Of a stretch of 39,729 nt of DNA, positions 8,187 to 16,057 are shown piece by piece. The stretch is taken from positions 1 to 39,729 of the forward strand of contig CAXSDV010000022.1 in the NCBI GenBank assembly GCA_964235945.1, read 5' to 3'. Position 1 is the first letter of the stretch; every line of letters starts with the position of its first letter. The DNA comes from JASLDZ01 sp964235945. GTDB lineage: Bacteria; Pseudomonadota; Alphaproteobacteria; Caulobacterales; Caulobacteraceae. Position numbers and translations under genes: made by a program. The notes beneath the pieces were generated by a model, which worked only from the letters and a program-made list of their open reading frames with translations, did no database searches and was not told the DNA's origin.

Positions 8187-8855
8187 TCAGTCCGGCGCGT
8201 CCTCCAGCACGTGGCGGGCCAGGCCGCGGCCCACCGGGCGGCCGAGGGCGTGGGCCGCGTCGTCCAGTCGGCGCACCACCTCGCTCGCGGCCGAGGCCGA
8301 CCGCTCTATCCGCCTGAGCAGGTAGGCGGTGAGCTCGGGGGAGGGGGCCACGCCTCGCTCGCGGAAGAAGCGCTGGAGCAGGGCCGCCAGCGTCGCCTCG
8401 TCGGGCTCGGCCAACTCCTCCACCGCCAGGGCGTTCAGGCGTGAGCGCAGGTCGGGCAGGGCGGTCGGCCAGGCCGAGGGCGGCGTGCGCGCGGTGAGCA
8501 GCAGGGCGCAGCCCGGCCGCGCCGCCCTGTTCAGCAGGTGGAACAACTGCTCGCCCGCCCCCGGGCGCGACGCTGCGCGGTCGGCGTCCTCCACGAGCAG
8601 CGGGCCGGGGGCGTGGGGCCATGCTCCCTCCGCGCCCAATTCGAGCCGCACGGCGCCCGCGGCCTCGGCCCAGGCCCGCGCCAGGTGCGACTTGCCCACC
8701 CCTGGCGGCCCCACCAGCGCCAGGGCGCCCGCGGACAGCCGGTCCACCCGCGCCACGGCCGCCTGGTTGGCGTCGGCGGTCACGAACTCCTCGCGCGGGC
8801 CCGCCGTCGGAGTCAGCCGCAGGCCGAGGTGGAGCTGGGCGGCCAAGGCGTCCAC
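8187..8855 (-). CDS. hdaA: HdaA, regulatory inactivator of DnaA
   Basis: A DnaA-related AAA+ protein of about 222 residues that, with the DNA sliding clamp, promotes hydrolysis of DnaA-ATP after initiation. I see Walker A GPPGVGKSHLARAW, Walker B LLVEDADRA, and a sensor region with LLLTARTPPSAW. It ends after the lid domain and lacks the DnaA domain IV helix-turn-helix. A GTG start at 8855 is preferred: it puts QLHLGL, resembling the clamp-binding motif of Hda proteins, within the first ten residues. An ATG at 8966 would add 37 Arg/Pro-rich residues with no family resemblance. It is first in the hdaA-ppk-ppx operon. Confidence 0.85.
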   Translation of the reverse strand: MDALAAQLHLGLRLTPTAGPREEFVTADANQAAVARVDRLSAGALALVGPPGVGKSHLARAWAEAAGAVRLELGAEGAWPHAPGPLLVEDADRAASRPGAGEQLFHLLNRAARPGCALLLTARTPPSAWPTALPDLRSRLNALAVEELAEPDEATLAALLQRFFRERGVAPSPELTAYLLRRIERSASAASEVVRRLDDAAHALGRPVGRGLARHVLEDAPD

Positions 8856-8980
8856 GATGCGCGACCGCGCCCCGCGTCGGGCGCCCTTCCAGCATAGCGG
8901 CGGCCGCGGCGGCCGTCGACGCGCGACGGACCTCCCGCGCTTGCGCGGGCCGCCCGGCGACGCCATGGTCGCGCCTTCCC

Positions 8981-10351
8981 ATGACGTCGACCCCCGCTTC
9001 CACCGCCGGCCGGTCCGTGGCCGTACGGCTCGGGCCTGTGGTCGAGCTGCTGCGCCTGGCCTGGCCCATCGTGCTGGCGCGGCTGGGCGTGCAGGCCATG
9101 GGGCTGGTGGACGCGGTGGTGGTGGCGCGCGCCTCCTCGCGCCAGCTCGCCTACCACGCGCTGGGCTGGGCCCCGACGCTGGCGGTGCTGACCGGGGGCA
9201 TCGGCCTGCTCACCGGCGTCCAGGTCATGGCCGCGCGTCGGGCGGGCGAGAACCGGCCCGAGCGTGCGGGCGCCGTCCTGCGCGAGGCCCTCGTGTACGC
9301 GGCCGGGGCGGGCGCGGCCGCCACCCTGGCGCTCCTGCTGACGGGGCCGGCCCTGCTGGCGCTGCTCGGGCTCGACCCGGACCTGACGCGAGGGGCGTCC
9401 GCGGCGCTTCGCGTGTTCGCCCTGTCGCTGACGCCCTACCTGCTGGCCTGCGCCTGCAGTTTCTGGCTGGAGGGACTGGGCCGGCCGCTGCCGGGGCTCT
9501 ACGCCATGTGGGCGGCCAACGCCGTCAACCTCCTGCTCAACCTGTTGCTGGTGCCCGGGACCTTCGGCCTGCCGGCGCTGGGCGCGGTCGGGGCGGGCTG
9601 GGCGACGCTGGGCGCGCGCCTCTTCCTGCTCCTGTGGTTGGCCCTGGCCATCGTGCGCCAGCCGGACGCGCGGTCGCTGGGCGTGTTCGGGCGCGACCGT
9701 CCGCCGCCGGACGCCCGGCGCGAGCAGAGGCGCATCGGCTACGGCGCGGGGGCGTCCTACTTCGTGGAGGCGGGGGCCTTCTCGGGCATGAGCGTGGTGG
9801 CGGGGTGGCTCGGGCCCCTGCCGGTGGCGGCCTGGGCGGTGGTGGTCAACGTATCGTCCATCGTCTTCATGCCGCCCCTGGGCTTCGCGGCGGCCACCGC
9901 CGTGCTCGTCGGCCGGGCCTGGGGCGCGGGCGATCGGGTGGGCGTGCGGCGGGCGGCGGCGGCGGGGTTCGCGGTGAGCGCCGCCTGCGCCCTGCTCGTG
10001 GCGCTGCTGGTCTGGCCCGGAGCGCGGGCGATCGCCAAGCTGTACGCGCCGGACCCGGCGCTGGCGGCGGCTGCGGCCGGCGGTCTAACTCTGGCGGCGC
10101 TGTTCTTCGTGCCGGACGCCTTGCAGGCGGTGGCGGCCCAGGCGTTGCGCGCCCGCGGCGACGTGGCCCTGCCCACCTACACCCACGTGGCGAGCTATGC
10201 GGCGGTCATGCTGCCGCTCGGCTGGGCGCTGGCGCATCCGGCGGGGCTGGGTCTTTCCGGCTGCCTGTGGGCGGTGGTGGCGGCGAGCCTGCTGTCGGCG
10301 GGACTGCTGCTGGGCCGCTTCCTCCTGCTCTCGCGGCGCGACGGCGACTGA
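8981..10351 (+). CDS. MATE family efflux transporter
   Basis: A 456-residue inner-membrane protein with about 12 hydrophobic segments in two similar halves, the size and topology of MATE (NorM/DinF) cation-coupled multidrug exporters. The first helix region is ELLRLAWPIVLARLGVQAMGLVDAVVVAR, typical of the family N-terminus, with the second half restarting around GYGAGASYFVEAGAFSGMS. The substrate cannot be told. The ATG at 8981 is chosen because the hydrophobic start follows directly. It is divergent from hdaA across 125 bp, and convergent with the DUF429-like gene with 13 bp between. Confidence 0.88.
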   Translation: MTSTPASTAGRSVAVRLGPVVELLRLAWPIVLARLGVQAMGLVDAVVVARASSRQLAYHALGWAPTLAVLTGGIGLLTGVQVMAARRAGENRPERAGAVLREALVYAAGAGAAATLALLLTGPALLALLGLDPDLTRGASAALRVFALSLTPYLLACACSFWLEGLGRPLPGLYAMWAANAVNLLLNLLLVPGTFGLPALGAVGAGWATLGARLFLLLWLALAIVRQPDARSLGVFGRDRPPPDARREQRRIGYGAGASYFVEAGAFSGMSVVAGWLGPLPVAAWAVVVNVSSIVFMPPLGFAAATAVLVGRAWGAGDRVGVRRAAAAGFAVSAACALLVALLVWPGARAIAKLYAPDPALAAAAAGGLTLAALFFVPDALQAVAAQALRARGDVALPTYTHVASYAAVMLPLGWALAHPAGLGLSGCLWAVVAASLLSAGLLLGRFLLLSRRDGD

Positions 10352-10364
10352 GGAGCGCCCGCCG

Positions 10365-11282
10365 TCAGATCCCCAGGATCCAGCCCTCCTCGCCCTCCAC
10401 CTGCGCCACGGTCTCGGGCGAAGCGTCCTTGGGCGGGGCGAAGGCGGCGGCCAGGCGCCCCTGCTCGTCCAGCCGCGAGAAGTGCTCGCACAGCCCGCGC
10501 ACCTGGGTGCGGTCGAGCGGGGCCTCGTCGGGCAGGGGCGAGACGGCCACCAGCGCGGGGTAGATCTCCACCAGCAGCGCGTCCTTGCCCGCGAGGTCGG
10601 CTTCGGAGAGCGCCTTCCAGCGCGTCTCGAACGGCCAGACGAGGGCGCGCTCGCCCAGTTCGTCGCGCAGGCGCTTGACCGCGGGCATGCCCGTCAGCGC
10701 TTGGCTTCCCACCGAGCCGTTGCCCGTGAGCTGCCACACGGTCTTGGCCCCGGAGCGCCCGTCGCCCCGGCCGCGGGTGGCGCGCTCCGCGTGGCGGAAC
10801 TCGGGCAAGCCCGCCAGGTAGTCGACGGGCTTGGTCTTGCTCAGCATGGTCTGGGCGTCCGCCGGGCGCGGCGTGCCCCAGAACGGGCGCGGGCCGTCGC
10901 TGATGATGCGGTTCATGCGCGCGGCCACCGTCGCGCGGTTGTTCAGGTTGTCCGGCTTGTCGACCAGCGCGCCGGCCAGGAAGCGCCAGGTCGCCGACCA
11001 GGGCTCGCCCGAGAGCTTGAGCCGCTCGGCCGTGCCCGCGGGGTAGCCCAGCGGAAAATCGAAGCCGATCAGCGCCCGGTCGCCCCGGCGCTTCAGGTCG
11101 GCCAGCACCTCGCGCAGCAGCAACTCGGCGGCGTGGCGCGTGGGCGGGTTGTGCGCCTCGAAGGTCGGGCGGAAGCGGATGTCGCGCTTGAGCACGCCCA
11201 CCCAGATGGAGTCCGCCCCCACCTTCTTGGTGGAGGAGGCGCTCCAGTCGACCATGACGTAGGCGTTGAACAGGCGGGCCAA
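10365..11282 (-). CDS. DUF429-like protein with predicted RNase H-like fold
   Basis: About 305 residues, function not established. Three short motifs stand out: YVMVDWSASS at the N-terminus, IGFDFPLGYPAG near residue 90, and VEIYPALVAV near residue 235. A beta strand ending in aspartate, a second D-containing strand and an E-x-P/Y-P element are what DUF429-type RNase H-fold proteins show, so that is the best guess. There is no signal peptide or membrane segment. The start is uncertain: TTG at 11282 gives MARLFNAYVMVDWSA and keeps the first strand intact, while ATG at 11255 would cut into it and ATG at 11408 adds an unlikely tail overlapping the divergent gene. Confidence 0.65.
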   Translation of the reverse strand: MARLFNAYVMVDWSASSTKKVGADSIWVGVLKRDIRFRPTFEAHNPPTRHAAELLLREVLADLKRRGDRALIGFDFPLGYPAGTAERLKLSGEPWSATWRFLAGALVDKPDNLNNRATVAARMNRIISDGPRPFWGTPRPADAQTMLSKTKPVDYLAGLPEFRHAERATRGRGDGRSGAKTVWQLTGNGSVGSQALTGMPAVKRLRDELGERALVWPFETRWKALSEADLAGKDALLVEIYPALVAVSPLPDEAPLDRTQVRGLCEHFSRLDEQGRLAAAFAPPKDASPETVAQVEGEEGWILGI

Positions 11283-11406
11283 GGCGTAAGGGCTCCAGCG
11301 GACGGCCGCCTTCCTTAGCGCGGGGGTGCGGGGCGGCGATAGCGTTGTGGGGCCGTCCGCACGGGCGTAAGCCCGCCGCGCCGGCGACACCGGCTGGAGA
11401 GGGCGC

Positions 11407-12300
11407 ATGGCGCAGCTGAGGGCCGGGGTGGCCGGGGCCGGCGTGTTCGGCGCCTTCCACGCGAGGAAGTACGCCGGCCGGGCGGACGCGCGCCTCCTGC
11501 GCGTGCTGGACGCCGACCTGGACCGCGCCCGCAGGCTCGGGGCCGACTACGGCGCGGAGGGCTTCGACGACTTGGACGCCTTCCTGCGCGGGCTGGACGT
11601 GGTGACGGTCGCCACGCCCGGGGCCGCCCACGCCGCCCTGGCGCTGCGCGCGCTGGCGGCGGGGCTGCACGTCTACGTCGAGAAACCCCTGGCCACGACC
11701 CTGGAGGAGGCGGACGCCCTGGTCGCCGCCGCGGCCCGCGCGGGGCGCGTGCTCGCCTGCGGCCACCAGGAGCGCGTGACCTTCGCCGCCATGGGGCTGA
11801 TGAACGCCGCCGAGCGCCCGCTGCGGCTCGAGTCCGTGCGGCGGGGCACGCCCAACCCGCGCAACCGCGACATCTCCTGCGTGCTGGACCTCATGGTCCA
11901 CGACCTGGACCTCGCCCTGGCCATGACCGGCGCGACCCCGGTGGCGGTGGAGGCGCAGGGCGGCTTCGACGCGGTGCGCGCGCAGGTGGACTTCGACGAC
12001 GGCCTGAGCGCCGTGTTCGAGGCCTCCCGCGTGGCGCAGGTGCGGGCGCGCACCATGCGAATCGACTTCGCCTCCGGCCCCGTGGCCGTCGACTTCCTGG
12101 CTCCCGCCTTCGAGAACGGTTCGGCGGTGGCGCTCGACCCGCTGTTCGCCGCCGCCCCCGCCGCGCGCGACCCGTTGGAGACGAGCGTCGCCGCCTTTCT
12201 CGCCGCCGCGCGCGGGGAGGGGCGGCCCGTGGCGGACGGGGCGGACGGCCGGCGCGCGCTCGACCTCGCCCTGGCGGTGGAGCGCGCCGCCGGGTTCTGA
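11407..12300 (+). CDS. Gfo/Idh/MocA family NAD(P)-dependent oxidoreductase
   Basis: A 297-residue cytoplasmic dehydrogenase. The N-terminal Rossmann motif is GVAGAGVFGAFHARKY, the VATPGAAHAALALRALAAGLHVYVEKPLA block contains the family EKP lysine, and HQERVTFAAM begins the C-terminal substrate domain. A DLMVHDLDLA segment supplies the conserved H/D pair usual in this family. The substrate, a sugar or inositol derivative, cannot be predicted. Its start abuts the far upstream end of the minus-strand DUF429-like frame, and the true distance between the two genes is about 120 bp. It is followed by the tRNA-Trp block. Confidence 0.9.
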   Translation: MAQLRAGVAGAGVFGAFHARKYAGRADARLLRVLDADLDRARRLGADYGAEGFDDLDAFLRGLDVVTVATPGAAHAALALRALAAGLHVYVEKPLATTLEEADALVAAAARAGRVLACGHQERVTFAAMGLMNAAERPLRLESVRRGTPNPRNRDISCVLDLMVHDLDLALAMTGATPVAVEAQGGFDAVRAQVDFDDGLSAVFEASRVAQVRARTMRIDFASGPVAVDFLAPAFENGSAVALDPLFAAAPAARDPLETSVAAFLAAARGEGRPVADGADGRRALDLALAVERAAGF

Positions 12301-12447
12301 CACGCCCCGCCGCCTTGCGGGCGGCCGGTCGCGCTGGTAGGTGGATCGGCTCCGGCCCAGGCCGTGCGCGTCGCGGGCTCTTGGGCTCCCGGCGCGCTCG
12401 AACCTGTCCGGAAGGCCGGGCCGCCTCCTTCAGACGTCCGGGCCTTG

Positions 12448-12523
12448 AGGAGTGTAGCTCAGCTGGTAGAGCATCGGTCTCCAAAACCGAGGGCCGGGGG
12501 TTCGAGTCCCTCCACTCCTGCCA
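12448..12523 (+). tRNA. tRNA-Trp (CCA anticodon)
   Basis: A 76-nt cloverleaf: acceptor AGGAGTG pairs with CACTCCT, the D-arm is GCTC...GAGC, the anticodon stem TCGGT/ACCGA encloses the loop CTCCAAA (anticodon CCA), and the T-arm is GGGGGTTCGAGTCCC. The terminal CCA is encoded. tRNA-Trp directly before secE-nusG is a very common bacterial arrangement, which supports the call. Confidence 0.97.
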
Positions 12524-12619
12524 CCACCTGTCCCCCGGGGTCGCGCGGGTCGCCCGCCGCCCCCACCTGAGGCTGGACGGCCGCCGGCCGTCCTTCAGAA
12601 GAGTCGAGAGCCGGTCTCC

Positions 12620-12946
12620 ATGGCCAAGGACACGGGCGTGCGCGCGCCCACCGAGCGTAGACCCGTCCGCCCCCCCGCCCGGGGCGCGTCCGCGTCGCCC
12701 AAGGTCGTGGCGGGCTCCGCCGCGGCCCCCGTCGCCGCGCCCAAGACCAAGAAGCCGTTCAATCCGCAGAAGTTCGCCCAGGAGGTGCGCGTCGAAGCGC
12801 GCAAGATCACCTGGCCGAGCTGGAAGGAGACCTGGATCACTTCGGTGATGGTGGGCGTGATGGTGATCTTCACCGCCCTGTTCTTCTTCCTGGTCGACAA
12901 CGGCCTGCTGTTCGCCGTGTCCCAGTTCCTCAAGCTCGCCGGTTGA
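12620..12946 (+). CDS. secE: Preprotein translocase subunit SecE with long N-terminal extension
   Basis: A 108-residue protein. The C-terminal 65 residues are a single-helix SecE: FAQEVRVEARKITWPSWKET (the conserved amphipathic helix with the KITWP motif) followed by one membrane segment (SVMVGVMVIFTALFFFLVD). SecE clamps the SecY channel. The first 45 or so residues are a Pro/Ala/Arg-rich cytoplasmic extension beyond the usual short bacterial SecE length, with no recognisable domain. It overlaps nothing and is followed 11 bp later by nusG; tRNA-Trp lies 96 bp upstream and may be cotranscribed. Confidence 0.94.
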   Translation: MAKDTGVRAPTERRPVRPPARGASASPKVVAGSAAAPVAAPKTKKPFNPQKFAQEVRVEARKITWPSWKETWITSVMVGVMVIFTALFFFLVDNGLLFAVSQFLKLAG

Positions 12947-12957
12947 GAGAGAGTCCC

Positions 12958-13557
12958 ATGCCCGCCGCCGTCGAGACCGCCGCCCCGTCCGCCCAGAACG
13001 TCAATGCGGGCGCGCCCTCCAACCCGCTGCACAAGTGGTACATCGTCCACGCCTACTCCAATTTCGAGAAGAAGGTCGCCGAGACGATCCGCGACCAGGC
13101 CAAGCAACACGGCCTGCAAGAGCGCTTCAGCGAAATCCTCGTGCCCACCGAGGACGTCGTTGAAATCCGCCGCGGCCGCAAGATCAATGCGGAGCGCAAG
13201 TTCTTCCCCGGCTACGTGCTGGTGAAGATGGAGCTGACGGACGAGGCCTACCACCTCATCAAGAACACGCCCAAGGTCACCGGCTTCCTCGGCGGCCAGA
13301 ACAAGCCCATGCCCGTCTCCGAGAAGGAGGTGCAGCGCATCGTGGGCGCCATCGAGGAGGGGGTGGAGCGGCCCAAGCCCACCATCCGCTTCGACCTGGG
13401 CGAGAAGGTCAAGGTCACCGACGGCCCGTTCGCCTCCTTCGACGGCGTGGTGGAGAGCGTGGACGAGGACCGCGCCCGCCTGCGCGTCTCGGTGTCCATC
13501 TTCGGCCGGGCCACCCCGGTCGACCTCGAATACGGCCAGGTCGAGAAGACGTCCTGA
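12958..13557 (+). CDS. nusG: Transcription termination/antitermination factor NusG
   Basis: A 199-residue two-domain NusG. The NGN domain begins KWYIVHAYSNFEKKVAETI and contains FFPGYVLVKMEL. The C-terminal KOW domain includes EKVKVTDGPFASFDGVVESVDE. It binds RNA polymerase and couples it to Rho or to ribosomal S10. About 30 variable residues precede the NGN domain. The ATG at 12958 is preferred, with GAGAGAGAG just upstream; an alternative TTG at 12943 would overlap the secE stop. Confidence 0.96.
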   Translation: MPAAVETAAPSAQNVNAGAPSNPLHKWYIVHAYSNFEKKVAETIRDQAKQHGLQERFSEILVPTEDVVEIRRGRKINAERKFFPGYVLVKMELTDEAYHLIKNTPKVTGFLGGQNKPMPVSEKEVQRIVGAIEEGVERPKPTIRFDLGEKVKVTDGPFASFDGVVESVDEDRARLRVSVSIFGRATPVDLEYGQVEKTS

Positions 13558-13566
13558 CGTAGCGAC

Positions 13567-13586
13567 CCCCGCCGTTCGCGGCGGGG
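13567..13586 (+). terminator. UUCG-capped hairpin between nusG and rplK
   Basis: A perfect 8-bp stem CCCCGCCG/CGGCGGGG closed by a TTCG tetraloop, 9 bp after the nusG stop. No T-run follows, so it is either a weak or factor-dependent terminator, a processing or stability hairpin, or an attenuator that lets rplK-rplA be expressed separately from secE-nusG. Confidence 0.5.
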
Positions 13587-13672
13587 ATCAAACCCGTGGA
13601 AGGGGCGGCCTGTCCCGCACCACGGCCTAGACGTCGGCGGCGATCTCGCCCCGGCGAACTCAAGGAGAGATC

Positions 13673-14101
13673 ATGGCCAAGAAGATTCTGGGCTACGTGA
13701 AGCTGCAGGTGAAGGCGGGTTCCGCCACGCCCTCGCCGCCGATCGGCCCCGCGCTGGGTCAGCGCGGCGTGAACATCATGGGCTTCTGCAAGGAGTTCAA
13801 CGCGCGCACCGCCGACATGGAGAAGGGCACTCCCCTGCCGACGGTGATCACCGTCTACCAGGACAAGTCGTTCACCTTCGTCACCAAGACCCCGCCCGCC
13901 ACCTACTTCCTCAAGCAGGCGACCAAGCTGACCTCGGGCGCCAAGCTCACGGGCAAGGAGACGGTGGGCAAGATCACGCGCGAGCAACTGCGCGAGATCG
14001 CCACCAAGAAGATGAAGGACCTCAACGCCAACGACCTGGAAGCCGCCGCCCGCATCATCGAGGGTTCCGCGCGCGCCATGGGTCTGGAAGTGGTGGGCTG
14101 A
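13673..14101 (+). CDS. rplK: 50S ribosomal protein L11
   Basis: A 142-residue L11, normal length. It starts KKILGYVKLQVKAGSATPSPPIGPALGQRGVNIMGF, the highly conserved N-terminal domain contacting the GTPase-associated centre, and ends with the 23S-binding helical domain (IARKKMKDLN-like: IATKKMKDLNANDLEAA). AAGGAGAG precedes the ATG at good spacing. It forms an operon with rplA, 4 bp downstream. Confidence 0.98.
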   Translation: MAKKILGYVKLQVKAGSATPSPPIGPALGQRGVNIMGFCKEFNARTADMEKGTPLPTVITVYQDKSFTFVTKTPPATYFLKQATKLTSGAKLTGKETVGKITREQLREIATKKMKDLNANDLEAAARIIEGSARAMGLEVVG

Positions 14102-14105
14102 ACCG

Positions 14106-14810
14106 ATGGCCAAGCAGACCGAACCCAAGCTCAACAAGCGCCAGCAGGCGTTCACCGGCGACCGTCAGGCGCTGCACTCGATCGACGACGCCGTCAAAGC
14201 GGTGAAGGCCAACGCGAAGGCCAAGTTCGACGAGTCCATCGAGATCGCCGTCAACCTGGGCGTCGACCCGCGCCACGCCGACCAGCAGGTCCGCGGCGTG
14301 GTCAACCTGCCCTCCGGCACCGGCAAGGACGTGCGCGTCGCCGTGTTCGCCCGCGGCGGCAAGGCCGATGAGGCCACCGCCGCCGGGGCCGAGGTCGTGG
14401 GCGCCGAGGACCTCGTCCAGCGCATCCAGGACGGCTTCATGGATTTCGACCGGGTGATCGCCAGCCCGGACATGATGGCCCTGGTCGGCCGCCTCGGTAA
14501 GGTGCTGGGCCCGCGCGGCCTGATGCCCAACCCCAAGGTCGGCACCGTGACCCCCAACGTCGCCCAGGCCGTCAAGGACGCCAAGGGCGGCGCCGTGGAG
14601 TTCCGCGTTGAAAAGGCGGGCATCGTCCACGCCGGCGTCGGCAAGGCGTCGTTCACCGACGAGGCCATCGCCGCCAACGTGCGCGCCATGGTGGACGCGC
14701 TGACCCGCGCCAAGCCGACGGGCGCCAAGGGCACCTACGTGAAGAAGGTCTCGCTCAGCTCCACCATGGGGCCGGGCGTGAAGGTCGACACGGCCGGCTT
14801 CGGGGGCTGA
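14106..14810 (+). CDS. rplA: 50S ribosomal protein L1
   Basis: A 234-residue L1, of the L1 stalk. Conserved segments are KFDESIEIAVNLGVDPRHADQQVRG, LPSGTGKDVRVAVFA and GRLGKVLGPRGLMPNPKVGTVT. In other bacteria L1 also represses the L11-L1 operon by binding its leader; whether that holds here is not visible. It is followed 22 bp later by a strong terminator hairpin. Confidence 0.98.
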   Translation: MAKQTEPKLNKRQQAFTGDRQALHSIDDAVKAVKANAKAKFDESIEIAVNLGVDPRHADQQVRGVVNLPSGTGKDVRVAVFARGGKADEATAAGAEVVGAEDLVQRIQDGFMDFDRVIASPDMMALVGRLGKVLGPRGLMPNPKVGTVTPNVAQAVKDAKGGAVEFRVEKAGIVHAGVGKASFTDEAIAANVRAMVDALTRAKPTGAKGTYVKKVSLSSTMGPGVKVDTAGFGG

Positions 14811-14832
14811 CCGGCCTTCAGGTCGAAGCGTG

Positions 14833-14862
14833 AAGGGCGGGTCCGCGAGGGCCCGCCCTTTT
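14833..14862 (+). terminator. Strong intrinsic terminator after rplA
   Basis: A 12-bp stem AAGGGCGGGTCC/GGGCCCGCCCTT (one T-G wobble) closed by a GCGA (GNRA) tetraloop, then TT. It sits between the ends of the convergent rplA and hydroxylase genes. Because the stem begins with AA it also ends in a short T-run on the minus strand, so it could terminate both. Confidence 0.8.
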
Positions 14863-14881
14863 CGCGTTCGGGGCGCGAACC

Positions 14882-16057
14882 TCAGGCGGCCGCGCCGGCC
14901 TGGAAGTCGTTGCGCGCGGTCATCATCGCCCCGATCAGCCTGCGCTCCTCCAGGCTGAGCGCAGGGTTCCACACGTCGAAGATCAGGATGGTGCGGTGCG
15001 CGTCCGCGTCGTTCCAGGCCTCGTGCTCGATCGTGTCGTCGAACACCCAGGCCTCGCCCATGCGCCAGGCTCGCGTCTCGCCCCCCACCCGGAAGCGCGC
15101 GGGCCCCGGCAGCACCAGCGGCAGGTGGACCAGGAGGCGCGTGTTGGCCGAACCCGTGTGCGCGGGGATGTGCGTGCGCGCGGCGAGGGTGGAGAACATG
15201 GCGGTGGGCGCGAAGCCCGGCTGGTCCTGCATGGGCAAGGTTTCAAGCAGGGCGGCGGTGCGCGGGCAGGACGCGCACGCGCCTTCCTGGCGCACGCCGT
15301 CGCGCCATAGGAAAAAGCTGCTCCACCGCCGCGAATGGTTGAGTTCGCCCCACTGGTTGACGGGCGCGCCCTTGGGATAGGCGATGTAGGGGGCGAAGCC
15401 GTCCGCTTGAACGTCCAGCGCCTCCACCTCGCCGCGGATCACGTCGGTGGCGGCCTCCAGCTCAGCCAGCCAGGGGAAGTCGGCCCGGTCGTGCCAGGCG
15501 ATGGCGGGCAGGCGGGGGTAGTTGAGCAGCAGGGGCTCCTGCACGTAGGCGCGCCGGCGCCCGGCGTAGATCTCCAGCGCCTCGTCGAAGCGGTCGCCCG
15601 CGGGGCGTGCGCCGCGCAGATCGAGCAGGCGCGCGTGGAGGAAGGCCGCCGCCGCGTCCGCCTCCTCGCGCACCGCTTCGCGTGCGCGGGCGAGCGCGCC
15701 GGCGACGGGAGCGGGCAGGCGGTCGTCCGGAGGCGCCGTGGTCACCGCCGCGCGATAGGCGCTCGCCGCGGCGCGCGGCTCGTCCAGCTTCTCCAGGAGC
15801 GCGCCCTTGGAGAGCAGCGCCAGGAAATGTCGAGGTTCGAGCGCCAGGACGGCGTCCAGGGCGGCGACCGCGGCGGGGTGGTCGCCCTGCATGCGCAACG
15901 CCAGGGCGCGGTTGAGCGGGGCCTCCACGAGGGTGGGGTCGGCCGCCTCGGCCTGGCGCAGCAGGTCCAGCGCGCCGGCGGTGTCGCGCCGCGCCAGCCG
16001 CGCCTCCGCGGAGGCGAGCAGAGTCCTGGCCTTCTCCCGTTCAACGACCGCCTGCAT
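14882..16057 (-). CDS. TPR-containing aspartyl/asparaginyl beta-hydroxylase
   Basis: A 391-residue protein with two parts. Residues 1-120 are tetratricopeptide-like helices (ARRDTAGALDLLRQAEAADP, DHPAAVAALDAVLALEP). The C-terminal half is a PF05118-type Fe(II)/2-oxoglutarate dioxygenase: NHSRRWSSFFLW, then HIPAHTGSANTRLLVHLPLV with an iron-binding His and a 2OG-binding Arg, FRVGGETRAWRMGEAWVFDDTIEHEAWN, and HRTILIFDVWNP. This family includes animal AspH and bacterial LpxO. The target here is unknown. ATG 16057 is preferred over one at 16090. The gene lies antisense between rplA and rplJ, an unusual interruption of a conserved operon. Confidence 0.88.
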   Translation of the reverse strand: MQAVVEREKARTLLASAEARLARRDTAGALDLLRQAEAADPTLVEAPLNRALALRMQGDHPAAVAALDAVLALEPRHFLALLSKGALLEKLDEPRAAASAYRAAVTTAPPDDRLPAPVAGALARAREAVREEADAAAAFLHARLLDLRGARPAGDRFDEALEIYAGRRRAYVQEPLLLNYPRLPAIAWHDRADFPWLAELEAATDVIRGEVEALDVQADGFAPYIAYPKGAPVNQWGELNHSRRWSSFFLWRDGVRQEGACASCPRTAALLETLPMQDQPGFAPTAMFSTLAARTHIPAHTGSANTRLLVHLPLVLPGPARFRVGGETRAWRMGEAWVFDDTIEHEAWNDADAHRTILIFDVWNPALSLEERRLIGAMMTARNDFQAGAAA

